From CAZZCN01 sp964652975 (GTDB lineage Bacteria; Bacillota; Clostridia; Saccharofermentanales; UBA5734), in the NCBI GenBank assembly GCA_964652975.1, contig CAZZCN010000007.1, positions 1 through 64,000 of the forward strand: a stretch of 64,000 nucleotides of DNA, given 5' to 3'. How positions within the stretch are numbered: the stretch's first letter is position 1; each line of letters opens with the position of its first letter. Under the pieces are notes generated by a model that saw nothing but the letters and a program-made list of their open reading frames with translations, searched no databases and was not told the origin of the DNA. Of this stretch, positions 9,024 to 18,753 are shown in pieces. The position numbers were made by a program, and so were the translations under genes.

Positions 9024-12000
9024 TTAATTCGTTGTCTGGGTGCCGATTTCTAAATAATCTATATCCAGGTAGATATATCTTCTGAGAATCGGCTCGATTA
9101 TTTGACCTCTGTTCACTATTCTGACTGTATGCTCGGTATTACTTAGTCCTGCAATTTCAAATATGCAGGTTTTTGTAATGGTTGTAAGGTTGCCAACATC
9201 CACTGTGTCTACTAACTGTCCATCAATATATATGTCAGCTATTGACCTGTCAGGAGCAATTCTTCCAAAATATCTAAACGCAACCCCGGTGAATTTATAT
9301 TCAAAATATCCGTCTTTTGACTCGGTATAAGTTAAAGTGCTGTTGTAATCATCAACAATATTTTGCAACCTGGCTGAGCCATCAGAGATTGTAATGCCAG
9401 GATCGTCTACCAGCATTGACTTCGCAATTGAGTATGTGTCTCCAACCTCGAAATAATCAATGTCTAAAATACCATCTGTGATATTTTTAATCAGAATAGT
9501 ATGCTTACCATCCGACAATTTTGTGTTTTCATAATATAAATGCTTCCAATCAAGGTCTCCAGAACCGGAACAATTGACTGTTGAGTCCAAAACACCATCA
9601 ATATAAACTTCTGCATTTGCTCTTCCAGCCACTTGAGCACCATACCACTTGATTGCAGTACCATCAAATTCAAACTTTATCGTTGAAGTGCTGTTGGAAT
9701 TTGTTGCTTGCTTTATGGAGCCAAAGTACATGGAAGGATTATAAATTTCATAGATATAAAAACTGCTGAATTCACCGAAAGTACTATCATAAGTTATTTT
9801 TGGAGATGAACTGTCAACCTTATACCACATAATCGACTCCGCAGATTTGTATGCAAAATCTCTAAAAGAGTCAGGTAGATAATTGTTTTTCAGCCCCAGA
9901 CCCGATTTGCTCCTCACTACTGAAGGTGAAACAAAGCCGTCTCTTCCATTTGCATCTTTTTGGTTATACTCGGTGACTGTTGCATTTCCGCCTAACGGTA
10001 TTGTCCTGCCGTCTCCGAATGAAGTCATATTAACAAGGTCTACAACATCAGTAAAGCCCATAATTATACTTGACGAATAAAACCTGCCATCTATTGTCTG
10101 ATAATTCTCACCGTAATCAAGATATGGGTTTCTTGGGTTATTTACATCGTTTGCATTGTATCCAGTATAATTAAAGCTGGCCTGGTACTTTGGATTTGAT
10201 GGATGCTCACGATAATAGATAAATCCAGGATTCATTATGTTTACCGGTTCTGAAAAAGTTAGCTTTACAAAACCTTTTTTACTGTCAATAACCAATACTT
10301 TATCTAAAGCAGGATTAAGTAATGATCCGGTGTAAGACAGTGCAGTTGCACAGGCAAAATCCCAGGCGTAGTCTTTTTGGTTGTTACTCAGGCCATAGCC
10401 ATGAGACTCGCTTACAACACTTGGCGAAACATAGCCATTTCTTCCAGATGCATCCGACATTCCATATTCGGTTATTGCAACCATACCACCATTCGGGAGA
10501 GTATATCCATCTGCGTATGGTTTGCTGTTTGCCACATAATAGACCGCATTTTTAAATTTAATAATTATGGTATCCGAATAATATCTGCCATTGATGTTCT
10601 TAAAATTAGCACCATAATCCAAAGCTGAATTCCTTGCTCCGTTTGCGGCATTTTCGGCATTTAAATAAGCTTCCCAATCAAATTCTGCTTGATATACTGA
10701 CGCATTCGTATCATTTCTATAAAAGATTAATCCAGGATTATTTATTGTAACCGGTTTTGAAAATTTAAGTTCTACTCGGTTGGCATTCCCTTGGATAATT
10801 TGTGCCTTTAAAAGAGCAGGCGCGTCAATATTCGGTAGTTTAGATGGCTTGGAGGCTGCGAAATCCCAATAAGCTGCATTTACATTATTCAACAATCCTT
10901 GACCTTTTACGTTTGAAACCACACTGGGAGCTACAACTCTATTCCTTCCATTTGCATCTTTCATGCCATATTCTGTTACTGTAACCATACCATCCACTTC
11001 TGAAATAGATGTCTTATTATTATATAATCTATTGGTTTTCAAATCGATGATTCTGTTGGAAAATTTGATGGTAATGTCTTTAGAATAAAATTTTCTATTT
11101 GAAACTATATAATTGCTACCATAATTCAGTGCAGGATTATTAGGATCTTTAATGTCCCGTAGATTATAAGCAGCCCAGTCAAATTCAGCCTGATATTTTG
11201 TTGCTTCTGCATCATCTCTAAAGTAAATCAGACCCGGCGAATTAATGTTTACGAGTTGGTCAAAATGTAATGTTACTAGATTGGCATCACCGGGTAAAAT
11301 TTCAGAGCTTATCAATCTTGGATTGTCAAGCGGTTTATTGAAGCTTATATTGCTGTTACCGAGGGGTTTAGAGCCAGCTTTACTTTTAATTTTCGAGCCA
11401 TCCGATATATAGGCTGTTCCATCAGTATCGATTTTTTCATTGAACTTAAATGTAATTTTATTCACATCTGTGTTCACTACAAATGAAACCGGAGTAAGTT
11501 CCCTGTTATTACTTAACTTTATTTTGAAATAATCAACAGGATTTCCAACATACCTGATCTTCTGACTAAAATTAACAGACACGGTATTAACGTCTTCACC
11601 GGTTGCTCCGATCAGGCTTAACTTTGAACTTTCACCACTATATCCGGCAGTCGCTATATCAAGATTTGCATAATTAGCAAAAACACCTCTGCCCTTTTCA
11701 TCACAAATAATAGTGGAGCTGACAACCCCTGAGATCTTATCACCTGTGCTGTATTCAGTAATTCTTATAATACCTTCATTTAACAGTATATTACCATTTG
11801 TGATTTTATTTGTCTGTAAATCAAAAACATCGGCAAATTTCATTACGACTTCTTTTGAGTACTGTATTCCGTCAACTGTTTTTGCATTAATATATATGGG
11901 TTCGAATTTTAAATCAGGAAGTGCCTGCCAAACCTTGGGTTCAGCAGAGTCACATGCATATATCAAAGATGTGTTTGACAAATGAACATATCCATCAAAG

Positions 12001-13175
12001 GTTAGTTTGACTGTTTTTTCTGATAAGCTATAAACTTGCGCACCTAAAAGAGATTGTCTTTTCGATACAACATAAGTTGCACAAACGTCAAACCCCTTAT
12101 ATAAGTAGATTCCGTCATTTCCATTTCCGGTAGATCCCAATACCCTGCCGTTGCCGGTTGCTGAGATAGCTCCATAGACAGTAAATTGTGAAGCTGAATC
12201 TGCAGCGCTTCCAGAAGAGTATGCCAATCCACCGAGCCCTCTTGAATCATTGTCATTTTTTAGTCCGCTGCCTTCGAAGAAGCATAAGTAAAAATCGAAA
12301 TCGATTATTTTAGCAAAGGTTACCTGTAAGGAAACAATCCCCTTTGCGGAGGTACCTTCAATAATATCGATTCTTGACGGAGTGGCAAAAAAATCTCCCT
12401 TGCCATCCTGTTTTGATGAAGCATAAATATACTTTTTGATATCAGGATCATTGAATTTCATCGGTTCGGAAAATTTTACAACCATTGTATTGTTTTTAGC
12501 ATAATCCATTTTTACGCTTTCAACATAAGAGTACTTTCGTGTCATGGATGCATAACTGACATCATAACCGTAATTGGAAGGAGCATTGGCAAACAGCGGA
12601 TAATTTGTATTATCCACACAAAGCTTACCCAATTCGTTATTTTCATCAATACCCGGTGCCTCAACAATTCGAATGATTCCATCGCTTATTATTTGCTTAT
12701 TAAAAGTAAATTCAAAAATTGCAGAATACTTTACTTTATTTATTTCAACATTCCCTTGTTTGACATCTGGCGCATCTATAGATTTCCAATCCAAAACCTC
12801 ATACTGCCAGCTGCCATTAACCCCCGGATTCGGGTATGGAGTATCACAAACAAACAAGTGCCATTCCGGACGGCCATCTAAAAACTTTACAGGTTTGCTG
12901 AATGTTACTCTAACGGTTGAAGGACCTGTCAACTCTGCCTTTTTTATATATACTGTTCTCTTTGTTATATCGCTAAGCTCTATTTTAGCTGGTGGAAGCA
13001 TATCATCGCTGTTTTTATATGTAATGATGTTTGAAAGCTTGGATTTCAAAACCGAGGAGCCAAACAGATCATCTACATTAATTTTAAAATTTTGACTATT
13101 GCATGATTGCAATAATAAACTAAAAGTCAAAGCTATGATAAGACTTAAATTATGCAGTTTAATTCTTTTTTTCAA
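9024..13175 (-). CDS. Giant repeat lipoprotein with two C-terminal WYG-type domains
   Basis: This 1383-residue lipoprotein has a signal ending SLLLQSC. One short-type module sits near residue 118 (PYPNPGVNGSWQ), followed by diverged copies. Three longer units of about 170 residues have anchors near residues 648, 817 and 988: NSPGLIYFRDD, NNPGLIFYRND and MNPGFIYYREH. Each is followed by VTEYGM.DA.GR and SPSVV. Two C-terminal beta-sandwich-like domains contain AIKWYG...AEVYIDG (about 1175) and FRYFGR...ADIYIDG (about 1302). These resemble the paired domains of the dockerin protein and are plausibly carbohydrate-binding. The start is TTG, nine bases after AAGGAG; the ATG just upstream (ATG CAT TGA) hits a stop. 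A promoter of the shared type lies at 13222-13295. No catalytic site is recognised. Confidence 0.82.
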   Translation of the reverse strand: MKKRIKLHNLSLIIALTFSLLLQSCNSQNFKINVDDLFGSSVLKSKLSNIITYKNSDDMLPPAKIELSDITKRTVYIKKAELTGPSTVRVTFSKPVKFLDGRPEWHLFVCDTPYPNPGVNGSWQYEVLDWKSIDAPDVKQGNVEINKVKYSAIFEFTFNKQIISDGIIRIVEAPGIDENNELGKLCVDNTNYPLFANAPSNYGYDVSYASMTRKYSYVESVKMDYAKNNTMVVKFSEPMKFNDPDIKKYIYASSKQDGKGDFFATPSRIDIIEGTSAKGIVSLQVTFAKIIDFDFYLCFFEGSGLKNDNDSRGLGGLAYSSGSAADSASQFTVYGAISATGNGRVLGSTGNGNDGIYLYKGFDVCATYVVSKRQSLLGAQVYSLSEKTVKLTFDGYVHLSNTSLIYACDSAEPKVWQALPDLKFEPIYINAKTVDGIQYSKEVVMKFADVFDLQTNKITNGNILLNEGIIRITEYSTGDKISGVVSSTIICDEKGRGVFANYANLDIATAGYSGESSKLSLIGATGEDVNTVSVNFSQKIRYVGNPVDYFKIKLSNNRELTPVSFVVNTDVNKITFKFNEKIDTDGTAYISDGSKIKSKAGSKPLGNSNISFNKPLDNPRLISSEILPGDANLVTLHFDQLVNINSPGLIYFRDDAEATKYQAEFDWAAYNLRDIKDPNNPALNYGSNYIVSNRKFYSKDITIKFSNRIIDLKTNRLYNNKTSISEVDGMVTVTEYGMKDANGRNRVVAPSVVSNVKGQGLLNNVNAAYWDFAASKPSKLPNIDAPALLKAQIIQGNANRVELKFSKPVTINNPGLIFYRNDTNASVYQAEFDWEAYLNAENAANGARNSALDYGANFKNINGRYYSDTIIIKFKNAVYYVANSKPYADGYTLPNGGMVAITEYGMSDASGRNGYVSPSVVSESHGYGLSNNQKDYAWDFACATALSYTGSLLNPALDKVLVIDSKKGFVKLTFSEPVNIMNPGFIYYREHPSNPKYQASFNYTGYNANDVNNPRNPYLDYGENYQTIDGRFYSSSIIMGFTDVVDLVNMTSFGDGRTIPLGGNATVTEYNQKDANGRDGFVSPSVVRSKSGLGLKNNYLPDSFRDFAYKSAESIMWYKVDSSSPKITYDSTFGEFSSFYIYEIYNPSMYFGSIKQATNSNSTSTIKFEFDGTAIKWYGAQVAGRANAEVYIDGVLDSTVNCSGSGDLDWKHLYYENTKLSDGKHTILIKNITDGILDIDYFEVGDTYSIAKSMLVDDPGITISDGSARLQNIVDDYNSTLTYTESKDGYFEYKFTGVAFRYFGRIAPDRSIADIYIDGQLVDTVDVGNLTTITKTCIFEIAGLSNTEHTVRIVNRGQIIEPILRRYIYLDIDYLEIGTQTTN

Positions 13176-13221
13176 TGCATGCCACTCCTTATAAATATTT
13201 GTTTTTACTGTCTATACTGAT

Positions 13222-13295
13222 ATGATATCATCGCATAATCCCAATAACAATATAACAATTTACCAAATTCATTTTCAATTATTGAAATATTTATA
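13222..13295 (-). promoter_or_regulatory. Promoter of the repeat-lipoprotein operon, shared architecture
   Basis: On the minus strand there is a -35 TTGTTA (13245-13250), a 17-bp spacer and a -10 TATCAT (13222-13227). The -35 lies inside TTATATTGTTA (13245-13255). A second block, TATAAATATTTCAATAA (13279-13295), starts exactly 40 bp before it. The same two blocks at the same distances occur upstream of the genes at 35310 and 37770. The predicted transcript start is about 40 nt before the TTG start at 13175. Confidence 0.65.
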
Positions 13296-13343
13296 CAGCT
13301 TTTTTGTTCATATTGCGTCTAAAAAATGCATGATTTTACCTCA

Positions 13344-15857
13344 TTATTTATCCTTGACGTAGTAAAGCTCAAATTCATGAATTCTCACACCCGGGTCATA
13401 CTGAATATTGTTTCCAAGGTAAATGTAAAGCCTGATATATCTTGTGCTGAATTCCTCTACCATTCTATCAGTAACAGCAAAGCGATTATCCAAGACCTCA
13501 TCAACATCGATCCAATTAATTCCATCATCGCTCCTTTGTAGTTTGAATTTTCTTGTGTTGTATGTGTAAACCGAGTTATAGGTGGTAACCGGGGGTATCT
13601 TTTCAACCACTCCGTTATGTTTTACAACCCACCGGTTAATTTTACATAACTGTTCTAGATCAAGGGTAAGCCAATTATCCCCTGTATAAGTACAAAAATA
13701 TCTTGTCTCGTCTTTTCCATCAACCGCGCTTGCAGGGCTGCCATCACCCGGTCTGTAATTATCAGCATTTGCTGTTCTGGCGCTTGCCTTTCTATGGAAG
13801 GCAATGTTAATATCACTGCCAAACACCACCGGCTCGTTACCCGAATCATCGACACTTTCAATATAAGTAACTGTGGGATCCCAGATAATAATTTCATTGC
13901 TTACATGTTTTGAGGCAACAAAGCAAATACTGTCTCCTTTTTTTACTTCAGTCACGATATCATGATTATTAGGAGAATTAAATATAACAAATGTATTCGC
14001 TAAAAGTTCTTCCTCGTTTTTCAATATTCTGATAAATGTTCCATTCCCATTATCAAATACTGAATTTGCCTGTCCTTCTATTTGAATCTTCCCACTATGA
14101 GGAGCAACCCATTTTCTAACAACACTCACATGGCTTGGAAGCATATAGTCCAAACCTATTCTGCAATCATAATCTCCGTGCCAGTAGTCTGTATGATAGA
14201 ATGAATCATCTGAATGATGAAATGTCAATGGTTTCTTTTCGTTATTTAACCATTGCTCGTAATACCAGTTGTTTTTACCCCACCAGGCCCCACAAAACTC
14301 AAAGGATGCCCTATAGCTTTCTGCCGAGTATTCAAATGCAATGTGTCTTACCAGATTCCCAGTGGAATTTCTATTCTTCTCATTCTTTATTACCAGTTTA
14401 ATAGTATGATCTGCATTTGGGTCCAACCCTTTTTTGATGTAAGCGAACTGTGTGAATATTCTTTTGGGGAAGTATAGGTCAACACTGTTGGCATATTTCC
14501 CATCGATATATACATCAACCATGCCTGCATCGGGCATTCTAATGGCTCTCCAGTAAATATCCGAACCATTGAATTTAAATTCAATTGAATCCCCTTCATT
14601 TGAGCCGGCTTTAGCCTTTCCCTCAAAATACACGTACTTATTCTCTGTAATTTCTGTCCATTCACCAAAATATTGAACTTCCGGATATGAAGCCCCTATA
14701 ATTTTTGTTTTTCTGTTAACAGTTTCATCTGAACTTTCAGGATGAGGCTCAAAGCTATACTGCGGTGTGTTAAATCCAGTTGCGGCTCTAGCACCCTCCT
14801 TAAGGGTGATATCGAGTCTTTTAAACTGGTTAATCATATATGGGCCTAAATCACTATGATGGTATGCATAAAATCTAAACCTGTCATTACAAACCCTGGT
14901 ATCGGTTCCCTCTATATTGAAAAAAGATGAAAACGCACCCTTGTCCATCTCAGGAAAGATTCCAAACGGTGTCCAGTCCTGCTTGGATAAATCCTCACAT
15001 GCCGAGATGCAAAATCCATATTTTTCGGATGCTGAACCTGACCACCAGCAGTAACCTGCAATAATATATTTATTAAGTGCTGTGCTGTAAATTATACTGT
15101 TAAGACCCTGATTTGGAATAACTATCGATGACTTTCCGCCCAAGGCATTTTCTGTCCATTTACCATTATAGTAATTTACCCATTTTCCAGGGCTCATCTT
15201 ATCCTTTAATGCACATCTTGAGACATGGGTTTCCCAGCTTCCCCTGATTGCTGAAAAAGAAAAATTATCTCCCTTCAAGAACCAGGCGCCAGTCCAATAT
15301 AAATACATGTATTCATTTCTGTCATCTACATAAAAATGAAAATCACTGCAGCCATTAAAATAATATGATCCGGAAAATTTATTCATATCATCTTCATAAT
15401 GATATGATTCGGAGGTTATAATATCTCCATCATAAGTCCAGGTTGCGCCCTTGTCCAAACTCGTTGCAAGGCCGATCCTCCTTGGTCCCCAACAGGCATA
15501 ATCTGTAAAAGGCCTTCTTTCCATATGGACAGGAGCATAAAGTTTTTTCTCTGATTCATCGTACCAAAAGCCACTCATAAACCAGGTAAAATTAAATCCG
15601 GTTTCAATATCATCAACAAATTCCATATGGTCGATATCCGGACCTTTATATCTCGTGACCTTTGACTCATAAGTAAAAAAGTTCATTCGATATTGCCATA
15701 GTTCTCCATCGATATTAACAAATGCCTGCGGATTATCCGGGACAAAGTCCTCTTTATCCCATGTCAGGTTGTGTGGCTGAGGGGCATCTGATAATGCTGC
15801 CTCATAATCAAATGGCAGCTTCACGTCCCCGGCCGCATATTCAAAGCTTTTTAACAT
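13344..15857 (-). CDS. Leaderless beta-propeller-like protein with CBM32 (F5/8 type C) domain
   Basis: The 837-residue protein has three parts. Residues 1-370 are Trp/Tyr-rich and repeat strand patterns such as IGLATSLDKGATWTYDG, ISACEDLSKQDWTPFG and YLYWTGAWF. They look like a five-bladed glycosidase- or sialidase-type propeller, but no family can be assigned with confidence. Around residue 429 is a WYG-type domain (DIYWRAIRMPDAG, VDVYIDGKYANSV). Residues 682-837 form a discoidin/CBM32 domain (INIAFHRKASARTA, ASAVDGKDETRYF, NWLTLDLEQ, ending RIHEFELYYV). There is no signal peptide, although these binding domains are usually extracellular. The start is well supported by GGAGG in front of ATG at 15857. 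It follows the 458-aa UROD-fold gene by 46 bp. Confidence 0.75.
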   Translation of the reverse strand: MLKSFEYAAGDVKLPFDYEAALSDAPQPHNLTWDKEDFVPDNPQAFVNIDGELWQYRMNFFTYESKVTRYKGPDIDHMEFVDDIETGFNFTWFMSGFWYDESEKKLYAPVHMERRPFTDYACWGPRRIGLATSLDKGATWTYDGDIITSESYHYEDDMNKFSGSYYFNGCSDFHFYVDDRNEYMYLYWTGAWFLKGDNFSFSAIRGSWETHVSRCALKDKMSPGKWVNYYNGKWTENALGGKSSIVIPNQGLNSIIYSTALNKYIIAGYCWWSGSASEKYGFCISACEDLSKQDWTPFGIFPEMDKGAFSSFFNIEGTDTRVCNDRFRFYAYHHSDLGPYMINQFKRLDITLKEGARAATGFNTPQYSFEPHPESSDETVNRKTKIIGASYPEVQYFGEWTEITENKYVYFEGKAKAGSNEGDSIEFKFNGSDIYWRAIRMPDAGMVDVYIDGKYANSVDLYFPKRIFTQFAYIKKGLDPNADHTIKLVIKNEKNRNSTGNLVRHIAFEYSAESYRASFEFCGAWWGKNNWYYEQWLNNEKKPLTFHHSDDSFYHTDYWHGDYDCRIGLDYMLPSHVSVVRKWVAPHSGKIQIEGQANSVFDNGNGTFIRILKNEEELLANTFVIFNSPNNHDIVTEVKKGDSICFVASKHVSNEIIIWDPTVTYIESVDDSGNEPVVFGSDINIAFHRKASARTANADNYRPGDGSPASAVDGKDETRYFCTYTGDNWLTLDLEQLCKINRWVVKHNGVVEKIPPVTTYNSVYTYNTRKFKLQRSDDGINWIDVDEVLDNRFAVTDRMVEEFSTRYIRLYIYLGNNIQYDPGVRIHEFELYYVKDK

Positions 15858-15903
15858 CAGACAACCTCCAAATTTTCCTATTGATTCAGTCTTTTATAGC
15901 AAG

Positions 15904-17280
15904 CTATTTATATATTCTTTCTGATTCTTCTCTTGCAATTTGTGTCCACCTGATAACATTTTGTGGATTCCATGAAACGGTTACTAAATCACGAAGAAGT
16001 ATTTCAGCAGGACAGGAATTCCGATATGCAGCCTCAAATGTTTGTTTGATTTCTGCTCGCGCCTCTTCTTCGTACAACTCATTTGTCGCAACAAACGAAG
16101 GATTGATTTTTCTGACAAATACATGATTTTTCCCTAGATTTTCAGCCATTATATCAGGGTTTGACCACGGAGAAACAGTAACCCTCCTAAGCCTCGGTAT
16201 GTTTTTAATGATGTCCCAGCGATTATCAAGCGGTTCACAACAACCATATATATTAAGCCCAAAACGCTCCATGATCGGCAACTGATATGGAAATACAAAC
16301 TCTTTAAAGAATTCAGGTGAAACATTGATTGTTTCCTGACTCTCGCAATAACCCCACATATCCATTGGTATTACATGTTTTGCATTGTAATTTGAGGAAG
16401 GTAGCTCATTAGTCCATCCGTATCCACCGGTTCCGACAAAATCTCCTCCATTGTTGAGGGAAAGAAGTCCATTCTTTTCTAGAAAATCAAGTTTAGAAAG
16501 ATTTTCATCCCTTAAAAACGACATCAGTTTATGTAATTCATCCGGATAATCGTACATATCAAAAAGCGTTTGTTCGAAACCTCTTAAAACTATAAGGTCA
16601 GAAGTCATTCCCATTGACCACCACCAGGATCCTTCAAGCTTGACCTCTAAAACACCTTCGAAAACCTCGCTTGCCAAATTATAGATTGCCTCGGTCTTTT
16701 CATAGTCAACAGTAATATTTCTAAAATGCAGCTTATCTAATTCTGCATAGTCATTTAAAGCAGACTCCCAGTTGAAAGCTCCATCGTGTGCTCCACCGAT
16801 TTTCTTTGAATCCAGGCCTCTGTCAGACTGGCTATAAACATAATGCACAGTAAATATATTCTGAATCACTCTGTCGTCCTTGATATTTTCCGCCCAGTAT
16901 ATCTCCTTTAACAGCCTGAACTCCCAGATCCTTGCAAGTTTGCCTTGACATCTTAGCTCTGTTGACGGAATTATTTCATACCATGCCGTTTCCGGATCAC
17001 AAAATATCAGCGGTCTGGTTAATTTAAGACCGTTATGATCTTTCCATAGTTTTCTTTTTACATCTTGCTCGGGGTCTGCGGCTATAAATGCAACCTTGTT
17101 AGCAAGCTCTCTTAATATGATTTTATCTTTTTGGCTGATTGCAGATTCCTGCTCACCAACTACCAGGCAGTAATTACATGTCCAGGACAATCCATTATCA
17201 TCCCCGATTCCTCCACCCAGTCTTTCAGCTTTTAAATTCATCAGTTCCTCGCTTGAAAGCTTACTGATATTCCTGTTCAT
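15904..17280 (-). CDS. Divergent uroporphyrinogen decarboxylase-fold protein
   Basis: The 458-residue cytosolic protein starts at an ATG behind GGAGG. Its C-terminal half resembles the URO-D/MtaA superfamily: a Trp-rich segment (EGSWWWSMGM), LNNGGDFVGTGGYGW, VSPEFFKEFVFPYQLPIMERFGL and YGCCEPLDNRW. The last sits where methyltransferase members have their HxCG metal site, but His is replaced by Gly. The family includes methylcobamide:CoM methyltransferases and many uncharacterised sugar-locus proteins, so a heme role is unlikely here. It is 58 bp downstream of a second URO-D-fold gene, and the pair probably act together. The substrate is unknown; demethylation of a methylated sugar or cofactor-linked methyl transfer is only an inference. 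Confidence 0.72.
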   Translation of the reverse strand: MNRNISKLSSEELMNLKAERLGGGIGDDNGLSWTCNYCLVVGEQESAISQKDKIILRELANKVAFIAADPEQDVKRKLWKDHNGLKLTRPLIFCDPETAWYEIIPSTELRCQGKLARIWEFRLLKEIYWAENIKDDRVIQNIFTVHYVYSQSDRGLDSKKIGGAHDGAFNWESALNDYAELDKLHFRNITVDYEKTEAIYNLASEVFEGVLEVKLEGSWWWSMGMTSDLIVLRGFEQTLFDMYDYPDELHKLMSFLRDENLSKLDFLEKNGLLSLNNGGDFVGTGGYGWTNELPSSNYNAKHVIPMDMWGYCESQETINVSPEFFKEFVFPYQLPIMERFGLNIYGCCEPLDNRWDIIKNIPRLRRVTVSPWSNPDIMAENLGKNHVFVRKINPSFVATNELYEEEARAEIKQTFEAAYRNSCPAEILLRDLVTVSWNPQNVIRWTQIAREESERIYK

Positions 17281-17338
17281 TTAATACCTCCATTATTTAA
17301 ATATCCAGATGATTGTTATTGGAAAAATTTTTAACAAG

Positions 17339-18601
17339 CTATCTTTTATCCTTTGCTGTTAAAAATGCAGCTAGTAGATTTTCGCCTGGAACAGAATCCT
17401 CAACATTATGCACCTGGGTGAAGACATATCCATCTGCCTTTGTAAAGATTTCAATGTTTTTAAGAACCTCTGCCTTGACCTCTTCAGGTTTCTTTATACA
17501 CAATGTGCTTTGTGTGTCAACACCGCCGCCATAAAAACAGATATCCTTGCCGAATTCACGAACAAGCTTCTCAGGCTCCATACCCTTTGCAGAAATTTGT
17601 ACAGGGTTGAGAGCGTCCACACCAATCTCGATAAAGTCAGGAATAACCTCGCTTACGGCACCACAGGAGTGGAGAAGTATCTTAACATCCGGATAATTTT
17701 TATGAATATAGTCAAACATCCTTTTATGATAAGGTTTCACCTTTTTACGATAGATGTCCGCACTTATCAATAGACTTGTTTGAGATCCAAGGTCTTCAGT
17801 AAATTGAATAAGATGAATATATTTGCCGAAAGCCTTTAAATATCGATCCAGGTCATACAAAAGCCCTTCAATACGTTTCTCAAAATAATAGTCCATCATT
17901 TCGTCGTTAGTCATAAGATTAATGAAGAAATCCTCATAGCCCCAGTAGAGTTGTCCTAATTCGAAAATATTTCCATTGAATACAAAGCAAAGTGCCTTGT
18001 CTGTATTTTCATAGTAATATTTTGCATTTTCAGTGATGTATTTGATTTCTTCGTCATCGGTTGTAGGGAATTCCCATTCTTTTAGTTCCTCAAGCGTCTC
18101 AACGCCGGTTAGCGGATGATATTTTCGGCTGTATGATTTTTGTCCTTTGGGCGAAATTGCAACAGGTACACCGGCATCATAGTTTTTACCTGCGCTTTTT
18201 AGATATGGGTGTAACAGGTCTGAGCCATCCGATGGCTTATAGTAAATCATATCACCTTTTTCGTTTGGTTTCGGATTAAAGCAGGTGGGTATATATGCTT
18301 CTGTCCCATCAATAAGATTGCCAAGGGCAAAATCTCTGACCCGCATCCCGAGGCATGGGGTCTGTCTGTAAATACAGATAACATCTCCACCTAATGCATC
18401 ACGCATTTCCGCTTCAACTCTGCAGATGGCAGATAAAGGCTCGTCTAAATACAAAGTCCCCCCATTGATCCCAAGTTTATCTCTTGCATCCCTATATACA
18501 AAAACACTAACCCCTGTAGTGCCTGTACCGCCAAAATCTATCGCCATCTTGTCTATGGGTTTACGATTTACCGCCGCTAAAATTCTTTCTCTTGAAGTCA
18601 T
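17339..18601 (-). CDS. URO-D/MtaA-family protein (putative methyltransferase-like)
   Basis: The 420-residue protein begins MTSRERILAAVNRKPIDKMAIDFGG, the typical N terminus of MtaA/CmuA-like uroporphyrinogen decarboxylase-family proteins. It contains ILLHSCGAV, where the HxC could bind zinc as in methyltransferase members, then INPVQ-like ALNPVQISAKGM, and GGGVDTQSTL. The C-terminal third Cys of classic MtaA is not evident (the segment reads VHNVEDSVPGENLLAAF, usual for the uncharacterised subgroup). No corrinoid-binding protein is encoded in this window. It is followed by a second, more divergent URO-D-fold gene. The ribosome site is AAGGGGA. The 152-bp gap upstream, after ribokinase, may contain its own promoter but none is convincing. 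Confidence 0.78.
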   Translation of the reverse strand: MTSRERILAAVNRKPIDKMAIDFGGTGTTGVSVFVYRDARDKLGINGGTLYLDEPLSAICRVEAEMRDALGGDVICIYRQTPCLGMRVRDFALGNLIDGTEAYIPTCFNPKPNEKGDMIYYKPSDGSDLLHPYLKSAGKNYDAGVPVAISPKGQKSYSRKYHPLTGVETLEELKEWEFPTTDDEEIKYITENAKYYYENTDKALCFVFNGNIFELGQLYWGYEDFFINLMTNDEMMDYYFEKRIEGLLYDLDRYLKAFGKYIHLIQFTEDLGSQTSLLISADIYRKKVKPYHKRMFDYIHKNYPDVKILLHSCGAVSEVIPDFIEIGVDALNPVQISAKGMEPEKLVREFGKDICFYGGGVDTQSTLCIKKPEEVKAEVLKNIEIFTKADGYVFTQVHNVEDSVPGENLLAAFLTAKDKR

Positions 18602-18753
18602 GGTATTTTCCCCTTTTTAACATTTATAATGTTTTTAATTATGAATAAAAATTTCCTGGTTAAAATATAACCGAGAAATCTTCCTCTGATTGGCTTGCTC
18701 TGATTTTTTCTTATGTATAATTCATGATATAGAATAAAATCAATTTTAATATA

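Noticed and set aside
12673..13095. 140-residue plus-strand open frame
   Set aside because: It lies wholly inside the well-supported minus-strand repeat-lipoprotein gene and has no ribosome site or recognisable domain.
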